A stretch of DNA of 64,000 bases from Daedaleopsis sinensis (Eukaryota > Basidiomycota > Agaricomycetes > Polyporales > Polyporaceae): positions 2,604,001 through 2,668,000 of the forward strand of contig CM066301.1 of assembly GCA_033807695.1 (NCBI GenBank), written 5' to 3'. Both the position numbers and the translations under genes were made by a program. The notes beneath the pieces were generated by a model, which had not been told where the DNA came from, did no database searches, and saw only the letters and a program-made list of their open reading frames with translations. Shown one piece after another: positions 10,701 through 23,300 of the stretch (its first letter is position 1; every line of letters starts with the position of its first letter).

Positions 10701-13197
10701 ATGGAGTACATCGCACGTGGCACTCGCCGTGTCCGACGTGGCCGCAGAGGTGGGCTGAAGGACATGCCGCATATGCCTATGGACATCCTGGTCGAGGTAA
10801 GCCGTAGTGTGATGCTCTCCGAGTCACTGTGCTATAATATTCATGCGCCAAATCTCATACATCCGTCTCTCAGATATTCTCATTCATGCACCCTCGCGAT
10901 CTGCTTAACCTTGCTCGCACTACGAAAGATTTCCGGGCATTCCTCATGAGCCGTACAGCCGCACCGTTTTGGAAGGCTGCTCGGAGTCAAGTCGATAATC
11001 TTCCCGACTGTCCTCCGTATTTGAGCGAGCCCGCATACGCCAACCTTCTTTTCTTTCCTCACTGCCATGCAAGCTCTGATTCTTCCTGCGCCTCTTCTCA
11101 TGCATTGACCATTTGCCTGACAGATCTGCCTCAGAACTAACATACAGAATATAATGTTTGAGTTCTCCGCTCGCTATTGTCGTGATTGCCAACGATGCAT
11201 GTAAGTCTTCAAGGCCGCATGCGCGATAAATTCCGGCTTATTTTGGCATAGGCTCATTGAAGACAGAGAAGTTATCGACATCCTATATGAGATTCAGCAA
11301 GAAGCTGGCGTCGAAGACCCTTTCATGAACACAGTAGTGATCAAGAAGAAGTCAGAGTGAGTATATATTCATTCATGGGAGTCAACGCAAGCTTGCCTGC
11401 TCATAATTTGAGTAGATACAAGGCGTACTATCATCAGCCTGAGTACGAGGAACTTCTTCAAGCATGGGACCCGGGGCGCCCTATCATGGAGAAGAGACAA
11501 TATCTTTTGGACAAGGCGGCCATAGTCGCAATCGTTGAACAGGTGAGACTTGGCATGGTTCTCTGATATTATCCGAGTAAACTGGGAGGTCCAGTCATGT
11601 CCAGAATTGTATGATTGGAAAGAAGATCTGGTGCAAAATAGGGCAGAAGAACTGGACAGGCTCCGAGAAGAACGCCTCTCTACGTCCGTTCACCCCATTT
11701 CTTCTGTCAGCGCAGCTTACTGACGCTATCGTCGACCTTAGTATTCTTGATTTCCTGCGCAGGGATGGATGGGCGGAAGAACTCGTGCGGATGGAACAGG
11801 ACGATCTGGAGGCTCTAGCCGAGCAGCCTTACGCCCGAAAGCCACAGAAGCTAACAAGACGTGGTATGTTCCCTAGGTGTGTGATCAAGCGATCGGGCTG
11901 ACCTCTGTGACATAGCATGGGAGGGCATCCGAGAGGATGCGAACGCCTTCATGGTAGACGTTCAGGCTGAGCGACTTCACCAAGAACGTAGCGCTCTCAT
12001 TTGGGACCGTCTGCGTAACTTTGGAATCATCCTCGCGGAGCTCGGCCTGATTGGTCAAGACAGGACACCAGAATGGGAACTGAAGCCTCACTTCGAAGAT
12101 CTCGCGCTTCTACCTGCAGTTCAAACCGTCTTAGATCATCCCAATGACGCACAAATGGACGATGAAGCCGCGACTTTCATTCGCGACAATATCAACGCCT
12201 TTCTCGAACAGTGGCAGAACGACAACAAGGGAACCCTCATCCTCAAACTTCGTCAAGCAGTGGACCTTCCTGACGACGTTCAGAATCCGCTCGACCTTGC
12301 TATCGCCATATTCACGTGCGGTTGCAGCTGGCGCAATGGAGCTCTATGGTACCCCGACTTACTTGCCCACGAGCCATGTGTGCGGCCTCATGTCTGGAGT
12401 AACCTCGGCTCGGATGATTACACGGAAATTGTGTGCAAATTCACGAATACTCTGAATACTCGCTCCGCAGTCGACCTCGATAACCTGCGCGTTGATAAAG
12501 CCATGGTCGACGATATGCGCGCAATAGTAGAAGCTTATGGGTTGGACCCCCTACGCGCCACGCGTCAGGACCTGGAGCGATGCAAGACTCGGTTATGTTG
12601 CGCCAGGAGTAGATGTCACACTGAGCAGCGCTTCCGTAACTATCCAGAACGGAACCGGATTATAGTACAAGGATGCGATTGGATCAGGGCGGTGAGTCCG
12701 CTACCCAATCCATCAACCACCCAACTTGTTATAGCTGACGAATATACATTTAGTTCGAACATAGTAGAGTATCTCACCGTGAATCAATCAGGGGACGAGC
12801 ACGGTGGAAGACCCTACGTACCGTCGGAGCAGCCCGGGTTCGAGTGGCGGAGGATCAAGTGCGAGCATTCCCAGATTCTGTCAAGGATCATCTGCGCTGC
12901 TGCGTCTATTGCTCGTACTCATCGAGGAATCGCGACAGCATACGCCATCACTTGCAGGATTCGTACGTCGTCCCTCTTGTCTCGCACAGAATGTCCAATA
13001 TCAACCTGCCCTACTCGATGGGCTCATGCAGGCACGACATTATGGCAGGGGAAGAAGAGCTTCACCAATACTTCTACGTCCGCCTCGACAAACCCTGGGG
13101 AGAACTGCCCAAGATTCTCGTACGCTACTACGAGGCTGATGATTACAAAACTTTCGATGTCAAGCTCGAAGAGCGTTGGAGGAACATTGCATCATGA
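10701..13197 (+). CDS. F-box protein of the large Agaricomycete family
   Basis: Probable substrate receptor of an SCF ubiquitin ligase. The start is ATG at 10701. After a basic leader comes the F-box at about residues 25-65: 'MPMDILVE', an intron, then 'IFSFMHPRDLLNLARTTKDF'. The family extension 'WKAARSQVDNLPDCPPYLSE' and 'PAYANLLFFPHCH' follows; it is seen in many polypore F-box proteins and precedes a Cys-rich 'ARYCRDCQRCM'. Later exons give charged helices, 'QDLERCKTRLCCARSRC', and a C-terminal zinc-finger-like 'RCCVYCSYSSRNRDSIRHHL'. The stop is 13195-13197. At least seven introns are needed. Its substrate is unknown. It sits head-to-tail with a shorter paralogue and is convergent with the FHIP-like gene. 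Confidence 0.82.
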
Positions 13198-13401
13198 TCA
13201 AGATAAGGCCGCTCGACATACGTATCTTCCTCTTGTGTTCTTGCATCTTGTCCCGAACGGACCCAGTTTGTTTGGCCGCACTGATACATTATAATTTACC
13301 GTAAAATTGTCCATAATTGGTGAAGCTTTGAAGAGTCACTGTCTATCTTAGCGGGTGGTAACGACGTCGTAACACGTACAACATAATTGAACTCCAGTAA
13401 T

Positions 13402-16400
13402 CTACAGATAGCGAATCGAGTCTATTCCCAAACTTCGTCTCGCGTGGATGATGGCCACCAACTCCTTGATAGACTCCTCTAATATCACGACGTTGTCCAG
13501 CAGCTGCGACAGCGTGACGTGCGTGATATTCGACTGCACCTCCTCCTCCGTGTCGGAGTCATCCATGACCCGCGACCCGCGATTCTCTCCCCACTGCCCC
13601 GACGAGCCAAACACATCCTCCTCATCCGCCACCCACTTACGCGACTTGGCGGGCGTCCAGGGCCCGGACGACGGCGCAGGTGCAAGATAAGGCTCGACAG
13701 TGATCGCGCCGGTCTTCTGATAATGGGGGCCGAACGGACTTGCGTCAACGGCCCGCGAGGCGCCGCGCGAAGGGGTTGTGGGCTCCGAGGGTGTCGGCTT
13801 CGTCGGCTTGTTCTTCTTCGGGGTGAGGAAGGACACGAATGAAGAGGACGTGGACGACTTGGACTTCGGCTTCGGCCGCTGTTGTGGCTGCTCGACCGGT
13901 GACGATAGGATTGACAGCGCACCGCCAAACATGGCCGACTTCGGGGTCTCGAAGTCGAGCGCGAGGGTGAGCGCGTCCGTCAAGTTCTCGTTGAAGAGGA
14001 GACCTTGGCGGCGCTCTGTGAGGTACTGGTCGAAGTTGTCTACCAGCTGGCGGTATCGCTCGAGCTGCGTGACGAGACCGTGGAAGATAGAGTGGACAAC
14101 CGGGCGCGACTGCTCGTCCATACTAGTGGCAGGGAGCGCGTTGAACTCGGATGTGAGTTTCTCCTCTATCTGGAAGTCGATAGACCGATCGTCGCCATCA
14201 TCCTCGTTAGGTAGAAGCTCGTCCTGGTCTCGGGTTTTTGAGGGCGTGGGGGACTCTTTGGGTGCAAATGTCAACCAACCCGCGAGCGAGCGGTCGGGGC
14301 ACAACGCGAGGGTTGCTAGGACTCCAGTCAGGGCCATGTTCGTCTCCGAGGTATTTGAGAAGAATTTTCTCAGCGACTCGAGCACGAGGGAGAGCACCGG
14401 GTCATTTGGGTTCAGTCGGTGCTTCAGCTTCGACCGCTCTTGGGGATCCATATCTAGCTGGAAGCAAGACTGACTCTGGATGGAGAAGAGAGCGTCTCTT
14501 AGGTAGTGGTCGTAGCCGGTGCTGAAGGCATCTTCGGTATGGTTCGGATCCACACGGGAAACGAGCTGGAGATACAAGCCCATCTCGCGTTCGTGCGTCC
14601 AATATGTGGTATCTGGCTGGCTGAAGATGATTGCGGACTGTAGGGTTACAGGCTCGGCCTCTTTGGTATCTTCTGCGCCTGGGTATACGAACGCGTCTTC
14701 ATCTTCATCATCAGAGTGATCCTCCGGTTTTGAGGGTGGAGTATCTTCGAAAGCATCTGGAAGGATAGCAGGTTCTGGAAAAGAGGTGGCTTGGGGGTCG
14801 TGAATGACAACAAGCAGCCTGTCTACGCAGAGAGTGCAGTATTGGAGCAAAAGGGATTGGAGAAGTTGGAGAGCGGCGGTGGCAGTTGGTTGAGACTTCG
14901 ATCGCAGACTTGTGAGAAGGAGATCCTTGAGAGTGAATCGTCCCATGGAAGTGAAGTAAGACGACTGTCGACGTGCTCCAGGAGCTTCCATCTCCAAGAG
15001 CGTCATCGCAGTGCTCTTTCTCCGTCTTTGCTTCGCCGCCTTGCTGTCCGCTTTGCTGGTGGGAGGCAACTTGCCACCAAGGTTGAGCATGGAATGCGGA
15101 CGAGGACGAGAAGAAGACAGGTCTTCAGCGTTGTCCTCGCTCATCAGGAAGTCGATGAGCAAATCAGCCAGCTGGCCGTTCTCCAGTGTTCTGACCATAA
15201 TCTCGATGTACGACATCACAGCTACGGCACTCCCATCCGCGTCTGAGCACTCGAGAATGGAAGGATAGAGGATGTTCTCAAGGAACACTCGTCGCACCGC
15301 GTCGAGGATGGACTGCACTATGGCTGAACCGACGAGGACGGACGCGTCGAGACTATCATCGCCACCATCGTGTATCTTGTTCCGACGGAAGACATCCTGC
15401 AGGAACTCCAGCAACTTCAGGAAATGATCAAGGCGAGCTTTGAAATCCGGATTTGATGACTCCTCTAGGCCCATGGCACGACTCCTCTCCCGCTCGGCGT
15501 CGACTTTCTCCTTCTCCTCAGGGGACAACTCGGGCGTAGCGCTGCTGCCGAGGATCATCGCAGTACCAGGTGCAGCCTCGGTTGCGGCTGGTGTTCTGAC
15601 TTCGAGCTTCGTGGGAAGGAGGGAGTAGACAGCTGCTAGGCCGGCTGCGAGGACATCGGAGAAGTCGCCATCGAGAATGTACTCCGCGAGAGCTAGCGCC
15701 GCATCAGTATTAGGGTCGCTCTCAGGTGCCGAGATCGTGGATGTGGACATGCGCAAGTCCTCCTCAGCAGACTTGTGGGAGGTGTCCACCGGAGACATAG
15801 CGACATCCATGAGGAACAACAGCCCTGCGCGTGCGAAATCTCCAATCTGACCTTCCCGATGGACAAAGCGTAGGAGATAGTTGAAGAGGAGGAATTCGTA
15901 CTCGGGCTTTTTGGTGGTAGACGAGCCAAGTCCCGAGTTCTCTGTCTGCTGCGAAGGTGCAGGAGATGTGGGACGATGTGACACGGTGGTGTCAGGCGCA
16001 GATTGCTCCTCTGACTGCTCTGCAGGCTTAGGCGTAGGCTGCCAGAGGACATCGTCCTCCTCTTCCTCTTCTTCTTCGACTGCGAATAATGGCTCAGGAC
16101 GATACCACTGCTTGTCATGGAAGAAGATCATGAGAAGCTCGCGGTACGTCCGGATCCTGCTACAGAGGATGCAGAGCAGGTTGACCACTGGTAATATCGT
16201 CATTATATGCGCACCGAGGTTGAACATGTGGAGGTACATACGATCTTCCTCGTACTCGGATGGTTGAGTATGATTCACGTTGCCGGCCGCACCCATAGGC
16301 TTGTTCCGACCGTCGAGCTGTTCTTGCAAATCATCCCCGACGCAGTTGCGAAGCAGACGAAGGACAGCCTTGTGCACCGCAGAATGCACGAGGAACTGCT

Positions 16401-16989
16401 CATCAAGCAAGACTACCATGTTCTGGACTGCTCGTAGGACCTCTGCTTGGATTCCAAACGGCCGGTCGGACTCGCTGAGCTTCACCAGGGTTCCGAGCAC
16501 GTCTTGGCATTCTCGACATGAGAATCAAAGAAGAGAGACAGGGTAAGGACACATACCGTTCTTGAGCAAGTATTCCAAGCATGCCCCAGTTGTGCTAACG
16601 AGCGGTAGATATAAGCATGTAACGTACTTTCACGTCACGTCGCCTGACATACCCTTCCTCCGTACGAGTGGACTCCCAAACGAGCGAATCGACCATGGAT
16701 TGAAGATGTGCGGGAACATCGGTGGACTTGATTCCACGCGTCAATTGGCGTTCATCCGGGTGAAGTAGGGTATTCTGTAGGACATCCGGTTGGACGTGCT
16801 TTAGAGGGGGGTTTAGATGACACTCACCTTGATGAGGACCCATGACTTATGGAACTCCTGCGCATGATCAACCTATTTGGACCAGGCATATCTGAGACAT
16901 GTGAGTGGTAGCGGAGGATCAACGAAGCGCACTTCTGCCTTAGGCGTAGACTGGGTATTTGAGCGCAGGAATTTCGAGAAATAGTCCAT
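13402..16989 (-). CDS. FHIP/RAI16-like protein (FTS-Hook-interacting protein family)
   Basis: Member of the RAI16-like/FHIP family, the scaffold of the FTS-Hook-FHIP complex that links early endosomes and other cargo to dynein. The start is ATG at 16989 (MDYFSKFLRSNTQSTPKAEV). Short N-terminal exons give 'LLHPDERQLTRGIKSTDVPA' and 'HLQSMVDSLVWES'. One 3.1-kb exon (to 13402) then holds the family core: 'FGIQAEVLRAVQNMVVLLDE', 'HSAVHKAVLRLLRNC', 'EFLLFNYLLRFVHREGQIGD' and 'ARAGLLFLMDVAMSP', followed by helical repeats. The C-terminal third is low complexity (Ser/Pro/Lys around 13700-13900) before a final helix 'LSQLLDNVVILEESIKELVA'. Total length is a little over 1,100 residues, comparable to fungal FHIP proteins. 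It is divergent from the coiled-coil gene at 17431. Confidence 0.85.
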
Positions 16990-17430
16990 TTAGGGAGGCG
17001 GTGGCTTTTACTAACGTCCAAGCAGTCCACTATACGCAAGCTAAGTGCCCGAGAAGCGCAACAGAGGCCAGCTGTCGATGTAAACGTCCGAGTAGGATGA
17101 ACTCGATGAAGCGGGAAGCAGATGATAGGGTGGAGAAGCGCCCGTGCTCCCATACTTAATTCCGCGGGCTTGTCAAATGTCGTCCATCACCGCATGCATG
17201 TATCACTGCGCCAGCCTACTCAAACCGTCGGATGGCATCCTGAATCTACCACTCATGCGAGCACATAACGATCTATCACTACAAGAAAACTTCATGGAGG
17301 CTAACATACCGGACTTTCCAGCCTTCAAGCTTCAAAGCTACATGGTCAGCCGCAGGTTAACTTGAAAGTATAACGGCCTCACATCCAGCTGGCATAAAGG
17401 TCAATTCTCTTCCTTGGTGCAGTTGCTTCG
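16990..17430. promoter_or_regulatory. Intergenic region between divergent FHIP-like and coiled-coil genes
   Basis: This 441-bp spacer lies between starts on opposite strands, so two promoters are expected. It contains short open frames without conserved content and no recognised motif. Confidence 0.35.
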
Positions 17431-18345
17431 ATGGCTAGCTTCGACTCTTCGTCTGTCTATGACTCCACATCACTTCGCGCACACATAACGGCGGGCCCAA
17501 CGTTCAATGCACCGTCGTTGCTACTCTCGGCAGGCGACAACTCTTCCGACCCAGAAGAATTGATCGTCTTCGATTGTGCTCCGTCTGCTCAGTCTACCCC
17601 TGTAATACCAGCTCCTAGTCCTCGAGTCCCTCCTTCTGCACTCCTGGGCTTGCCCAACTTGAAGACACCTGATGTGCACCTGGCTCTACCTCTGCCACAT
17701 TCACTGCCAACACCCGCCCCCACTCCTCCCGCATCCCCGAGAGACGTCGAAGCAGAGCTGCGTGACACTGTCAACAACTTGCTCAGGACAAAGAGGAACA
17801 CACAGCATGCACTGAACGACGAGAATGCCTCCCTCCGCATCGAAGTTTCCTTCCTCAAGCAAGCGCTCTCTCGAGCGTCCACCCAAGCAGGCTCGGAGAC
17901 CGCGGACCTCGTCACCGCGCTCGACCGCGAGCGCACCATCTGCCAGAACGCCGAAGAGTCTCGCGCGGCGACAGCCAAGTACCTCGCGGAGCAGGTCGCG
18001 GCCATCACGAAGCAAAAGCTTGCGGTCGAGCAGACCCTGCGCGACTTCACTCACGGCTGCGAGTTCTGGAAGGACAAGGCCATCGCTGCTCTCGGACGGT
18101 GCGAGGCGTTAGAAAAAGAGAACCTGTGGGTTAAGACGCAGCTCAGTGCACTAGCGCGAAAACAGTCCAGCGTCGTCACACAGCAAGTTGATTCGGTTCT
18201 ACGCGAGGTCGCAGAAGAGCGAGACCGTTTAAGACAACTCGAAGGCGCAGAGTTACTGCTTGAAAGGCAATGGAAGGTGCGATATGACTCGGTGCAAGGT
18301 AGCAATATCCAGGTGAGGCTATTCTCTCTGCTATTCGATGCCTAG
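17431..18345 (+). CDS. Coiled-coil protein of unknown function
   Basis: ATG at 17431 opens an uninterrupted 304-codon frame. The first 100 residues are Ser/Pro-rich and disordered ('VIPAPSPRVPPSALLGLP', 'LPTPAPTPPASPRDVEAE'). Residues 105-295 form a long amphipathic coiled coil: 'ELRDTVNNLLRTKRNTQHAL', 'AEQVAAITKQKLAVEQTLRD', 'EERDRLRQLEGAELLLERQW'. The last ten residues after 'GSNIQ' read into a GT donor-like sequence (CAG|GTGAGG near 18312), so a short second exon could replace the tail. No enzymatic motif is seen. It could be a cytoskeletal or septum-associated adaptor, but nothing in the sequence shows this. Confidence 0.7.
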   Translation: MASFDSSSVYDSTSLRAHITAGPTFNAPSLLLSAGDNSSDPEELIVFDCAPSAQSTPVIPAPSPRVPPSALLGLPNLKTPDVHLALPLPHSLPTPAPTPPASPRDVEAELRDTVNNLLRTKRNTQHALNDENASLRIEVSFLKQALSRASTQAGSETADLVTALDRERTICQNAEESRAATAKYLAEQVAAITKQKLAVEQTLRDFTHGCEFWKDKAIAALGRCEALEKENLWVKTQLSALARKQSSVVTQQVDSVLREVAEERDRLRQLEGAELLLERQWKVRYDSVQGSNIQVRLFSLLFDA

Positions 18346-18568
18346 ATACTTATGATGGTATTCCAGGCATCAAGGCCACAACCACATACCAGTCGAGTTC
18401 ATACTAGATAACGATATTCGGAATACGATTCGTATACAGCTCTACAATATTGTAATAACTATACAACACATCCTTCATAGCTGTGGTGGAATTAAACGCG
18501 ACGAGCCGGTCCGAGAATCCACGACGCAAAGCCTAGAGAACGTCCAGAGAGGTCTTCAAACCCTGCGT

Positions 18569-19695
18569 TCATACTCCAATGGTCGCTGAACGTGGTCTCC
18601 GATTTGGTACGACGTATTTTTGGCGATCCGTTGAGAGTCCCATGATAGACGAGGTGTGAGGTTGCCGAAGCGGGACGCGTGGATAGAGTACAGAAAGCTG
18701 AGAGTCATGGCCTCGATGCCAGCCCCGAGAGAATGCGACGAGAGGATCTGCCAGGCGGGAAGTAACCAAATCGATGATGCCAACTTCGGTCATGACCGAG
18801 TTGTACAGTACGCGGAGCGCATGATGTCTCGCTCGGTAGGTGACCCCTACTATAGGATAAATTCGTCAGGACAGATAGTTGCGGGGATGATTGGCCAAAT
18901 GTCCTTACATTAAACGTCGCCTGCCGGAGTTTGTTTCCCGCGGATGACTGTGCGGATGCGACAACATGGAGGCGCAGCGGGATCGTACGGATCGTTTCAA
19001 GCGGAGGCACAGGAATGTAGAGAATGCCTTCCGGTTTGACCTGGTCATGCAGAATGGGTGAAGGAAGGTCCTCATCGTCGCTTGAGTTGGCAATGTCGCT
19101 ATCGCAAGAGTTACTAGGAGTGAACGCTTGACCATGGACCTGAAGACAACGTTGAGTGAGCCGTGTCAAACGCACGCTTTGCTCGTGAACAACTCACCCT
19201 CTTTTGTAGGCTCTCCACAAACTCCATTGCAGGCGATGCCGGTTGGGGTACACGGAACTTGTAGACCACCCATGTACAGATGCCGCGGATAACAAGCAGC
19301 CAAAGAAGAACGACAAAGAGGTCCAGCGCGATCGAGAGAAATTCTGAGATAGCTCCAGAGGAGAGGAGCGACAAGAGTTCTGTAAATAGTCCGAGATTGG
19401 GCGCGGCAGCCGAACGTGCGAGACCGACGGTAGTATGTTCGTCCGAGGCGTTATATCCGGGAGAGCTTGGAAGTGACCGAAAGTGGTTCGCATAGAAGCG
19501 ATGACCGCGAGGTTCCGACTCCCATGCAGCCGCTGGGAGTAGATTCGCAGCGTAGTGTTGACGATCGCGAGTCCACGTACTGGAGAGAAGCGGAGTGTAG
19601 TGGGAAACAGATTGCGATACCATGGTCGCAATGTAAGGCGGATTCAAAACGGTGAGTATAAGAACGCCGGCGAAGAGGAATGGTAGGAGGAACAT
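18569..19695 (-). CDS. Small membrane protein of unknown function
   Basis: The first ATG in the long frame is at 19695, giving a hydrophobic N-terminus 'MFLLPFLFAGVLILTVL' (signal anchor or TM1). A luminal or extracellular region of about 90 residues follows, then a second strong helix 'EFLSIALDLFVVLLWLLVIR', 'WVVYKF' and 'PAMEFVESLQKR'. The donor after QKR (GTGAGT) splices to 'VHGQAFTPSNSCDSDIANSS' and an acidic 'DDEDLPS' segment. A third exon ending at 18569 gives 'HHALRVLYNSVMTEVGIIDL'; its acceptor phase was not resolved with confidence. No family is recognised. It is convergent with the coiled-coil gene, with its start about 650 bp from the Plavaka transposase start. Confidence 0.55.
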
Positions 19696-19829
19696 TTCAG
19701 CAAAGAGCGGGTGGGGTGTCGCAAGTGATGGAGGGAGGTCAAGAAACGAACCACTTATGTCGGTAAATGCCGAACTGCATCTGGAAGGACGCACATCCAG
19801 CTCACGACCAATTCAGTTCATTTTGGTCG

Positions 19830-19982
19830 TGGATTGAATTGATCTAAACCTGGAGACCGGTTCAATTTAGATGTGTGAATCGGACCCAGGATTAAATCCA
19901 GAACGGCGAGCCGCTTCCAGGATTAAATCTGGATCGGAGAGCCGGTTTCAAGAATAGATCTAGACCTGAGGGTCACTCCTGG
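19830..19982. repeat. Degenerate ~31-bp tandem repeat upstream of the Plavaka transposase
   Basis: Several imperfect copies share the pattern AGGATTAAATCtgGAtCGGaGAGCCGgttTC. The clearest two are adjacent at about 19888-19949 and weaker copies lie on both sides. Position and form would suit a subterminal repeat of a DNA transposon. No matching copy was confirmed at the 3' side (24043-24458). Confidence 0.55.
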
Positions 19983-20345
19983 AATCGCCCCACAGACGCT
20001 AGTTTATAACACTCTCACGGTTGCAGATATAAGGGCCGCACGCATTGGTTGAAGTCAGGTTGAAGTTGACCTCGAGTCCTAACTCCCTCTCTCATTCTTT
20101 CTTGTTCGCTGTCCCTGCTCTCTCCTGCCCTCTCCAAGTCGTTCCGTCGTTCGCCGCTGTCCCTGCTCTTTCCATACACACACACGCTCTCTCTCTCCCT
20201 CTCTCGCTCGTTCGCTACCCCTGCTCCTTTGCCATTGTGACTGTATCCTGTTGTACAACTTGTAGTTGGTAAGTGGCAGGAGACGTCGTGCAGTTTTTGA
20301 TCTTGATGGCTAACTTTGGGAGGGCTGGATCTCATTTATCTAGAT
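19983..20345. promoter_or_regulatory. Pyrimidine-rich leader of the Plavaka transposase gene
   Basis: 20080-20230 is strongly C/T-rich, with repeated CTCTC and TTCGC-type words and a short (AC)n tract. No coding feature is supported. It probably contains the promoter and 5' UTR. Confidence 0.4.
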
Positions 20346-23300
20346 ATGCGTTCGAAAAAATCGTCCAACAAGGCTCCTACTTGCAAGGCCTGTCATCAAA
20401 CCCTCGGTTCGGGCGAACAAGTCGAACATGACCTTGTTTGCCCCGCTCGAGTCAGAGGTGCATCCCACCCAGACCCAGGTATGTCATTTTATCGTCCCTT
20501 TCGATCTTAATGCTAACTATACTCCCGCTGGCATCGACTCGCTCCGCAGGTGTGGGACCAGCCCACGGAACTCCTCACATTGGCGCGGTTCCTACTTTGA
20601 AAGGAAGAGGTACGAGTTGCCCGCATGTTGATCCTCGCCGCTATTGAAGTGTGTTTGCAGTGTACATACCGGAGAACGTGCCCGCTCCTCAGCCTGCTCA
20701 AAGCTCTCAGGCTAGGGCTCCTCCTGTCCGGTCCAAGATAGTCGTTCCTGCTACACTCCTCGACTTCTCTGCACCTCAGCCGTCTCCTGCTAAGGGCAAG
20801 GAGCCGCTCTCTACCACATCGCCGCCTGACTCCGAAACAGGGAACGAGTCGGATTCTGGCGGCAGAATGCCTTCGCTCGCCGAATTGACGGAGGATGACT
20901 GGGATTCGAGTGAAGGAGATATCAAGGTGATATCACACTCCCACACCAAGACAGGGCGCGTCGTCTTCTGGAAGCTCGACGAGTTCCTCGCCGCAGACAC
21001 CCCGGCTTCTACCCCGGTCGCGAACGTTCCTGCCGAACCGTGGAAGCCGTTCAAGACGCGCACGGACTTCGAGTTCGCGCACTTTGCACTGAAGGTTGGC
21101 CTTACGAAGGCGCAGATCAACGAGTCCTTGTCTCTCATCAAGCGTGTTGGGGCGGACCCGAAGGAGCTCACCTTCGAGTCGTACAAGGACGTGCGGGAGG
21201 CCTGGAAGGCTGCCGAGAATGTTCAACCTGCTGTCTGTATGATTTGTCGTTCTAGGATTGGTCTGTAAAGCTCATGTATTGTCTGTAGTTCACGTCATAT
21301 ACGATATCTGCACCATATGTCCATGGCACCAGTCGAACCTACACCGTGTGGTCTCGTAACATGTGGGATTGGGCGCTCAACCTGATCAGAGACCCGATTC
21401 TCGCTTCGAAGATGGTGTGGCATGCTGTCAAGCGCTATAAGTACACCGACAGTGAATGGGTGAGATTCATTGACGAGCCGCACACCGCAAACGCCTGGTG
21501 GAGGATTGAGGTGAATATGTCGCGCATATATTGAACGTTGGCTCACACTCTATCACCTAGGATACGCTCCCCCCCGATGTTGACGGCCCTGTTATGTTTA
21601 TTCTCTATGCGGACAAGACTCGACTGTCTTCGTTCGGAGGGAAGAAAGGGTACCCTGTCGTCGCAAGGCTTGCGAACATGCCGGTCAACATCCGCAACAG
21701 CGATGGTTTTGGAGGAGGTCAACTCGTTGGGTTTCTGCCGATCGTGAGTCGACAACCTTCTCAATCGAGTGTTCAGTTATCTCATGGAAGAACAGGTCGA
21801 AGACAGCAATGAAGAGGGAAAGCATAGTTTTACTACGCACAAACGGGTGGTATGGCACGAGTCGTTCTGGATTATCGTCAAGGCTATTTGGGACGTATAC
21901 CAATGGGGTTCCGGACGCGGCCAGAAGTTTCGTTGCGGCGACGGAATAGAGCGTATACTATATCCGATCATCCTGATTCTCTCCGGAGATTACGAAGAAC
22001 AGTACGCGTTTCCCGAGCCCACCGTTCTCGTCTCCATCAATCTCGTGCACCTTGTTCACCTTTTCTTCAGGAGTATGATGGCACTCACGCGCGGCGGCGG
22101 CGGCGTTCAGAGCTGCCCTGTATGTCACGTACCAAGCAACTCACTGAAGGTGTTGGCAGAGTTTCCTCTGCACGCGATGAGGACTCACGAGGAGGGCAAA
22201 CACATCGTGGAGCAAAACGTCTCCAACACTCGCAAACAGAACAAAACTGGAGATATAGGTCTTCGACCAATCCTGGTACGTCTCTGCACCCTTTGCGTTG
22301 TGCTCGCTCACGCATCCTGTACCACAGAATGTCTTTTGGAGAATACCACATTGCAACGTTCATGAAGCCATCTCCTGGGATAGGCTTCATGCATACCACG
22401 GTGGACTATTCAGCGATCATCTCTTCGACGAGTATCAGAAGATTTTGGGACTCGCGACACGTAACGCCAGAATTCAAGTCAATGGACAGTAAGTTGGGGA
22501 CAATTATTTCGCGCACGTTCACGTTTGATATTGATTGTTCTAGATTCGACGGTCTCCCACGCTGGAGAGATCTCAACCATTTCTCCGAGGTCGACTCGGT
22601 CACTTTCGCTGACGGTACCAAGTACGAAGATATCTCGAAGGTAGGACATTGTACTGCTGCTTGTTAGAACTCGTGCTAATGATTGTCTTTGATGCAGGTT
22701 ATGGTACCTGCGACCTACAACGTTTTGCTGCACGACCGACGTTGGTACCTCCTTATGAAAGCGACCCGTATCTACACCGTCCTCGACGTCTACTCCAGGC
22801 TGACTCGACGGACTGAGGCGCGACTCACCTGTTTCCGAAAGGCGCTCCCTCGCTTCTCTGAAGCTATTCAGGTAATGTCGCATTCCGGCACGATTCGATG
22901 TGTTGCTTATCTCGCTTGTATTTGTTGTATCTGTCAGGAATATGAAAAGGTCTATCCAGACAAACAGTGGAACTTTCCCAAGATGCATCTCCACGACCAC
23001 GCTGCGAAAGATATCGAGGACAAGGGTGTCACCCGCAATTTCAATACCAAGCCCTCTGAGTCCTCTCATCATGCGCTCAAAGTTATATATCAGACGCGGA
23101 CAAACTTCAAGGACGTTGAGCATCAGGTAACTCGACTTGTTCGAGTCAGCTACTCTGACTCACATCATACCTCCCAGATCGCGAACATCGAGCACCAGTT
23201 TCTTGTCGCGAAGGCCATCCGCCATCTCCTGGACGCGCTCGAGTCGACGAGCACAATCACCGACGACTCGGACTACAACATCGTCAGCCGTGAAGATATC

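Noticed and set aside
13485..13928. Arg/Pro/Ser-rich minus ORF in a second frame
   Set aside because: Shadow of the low-complexity C-terminal part of the FHIP-like gene.
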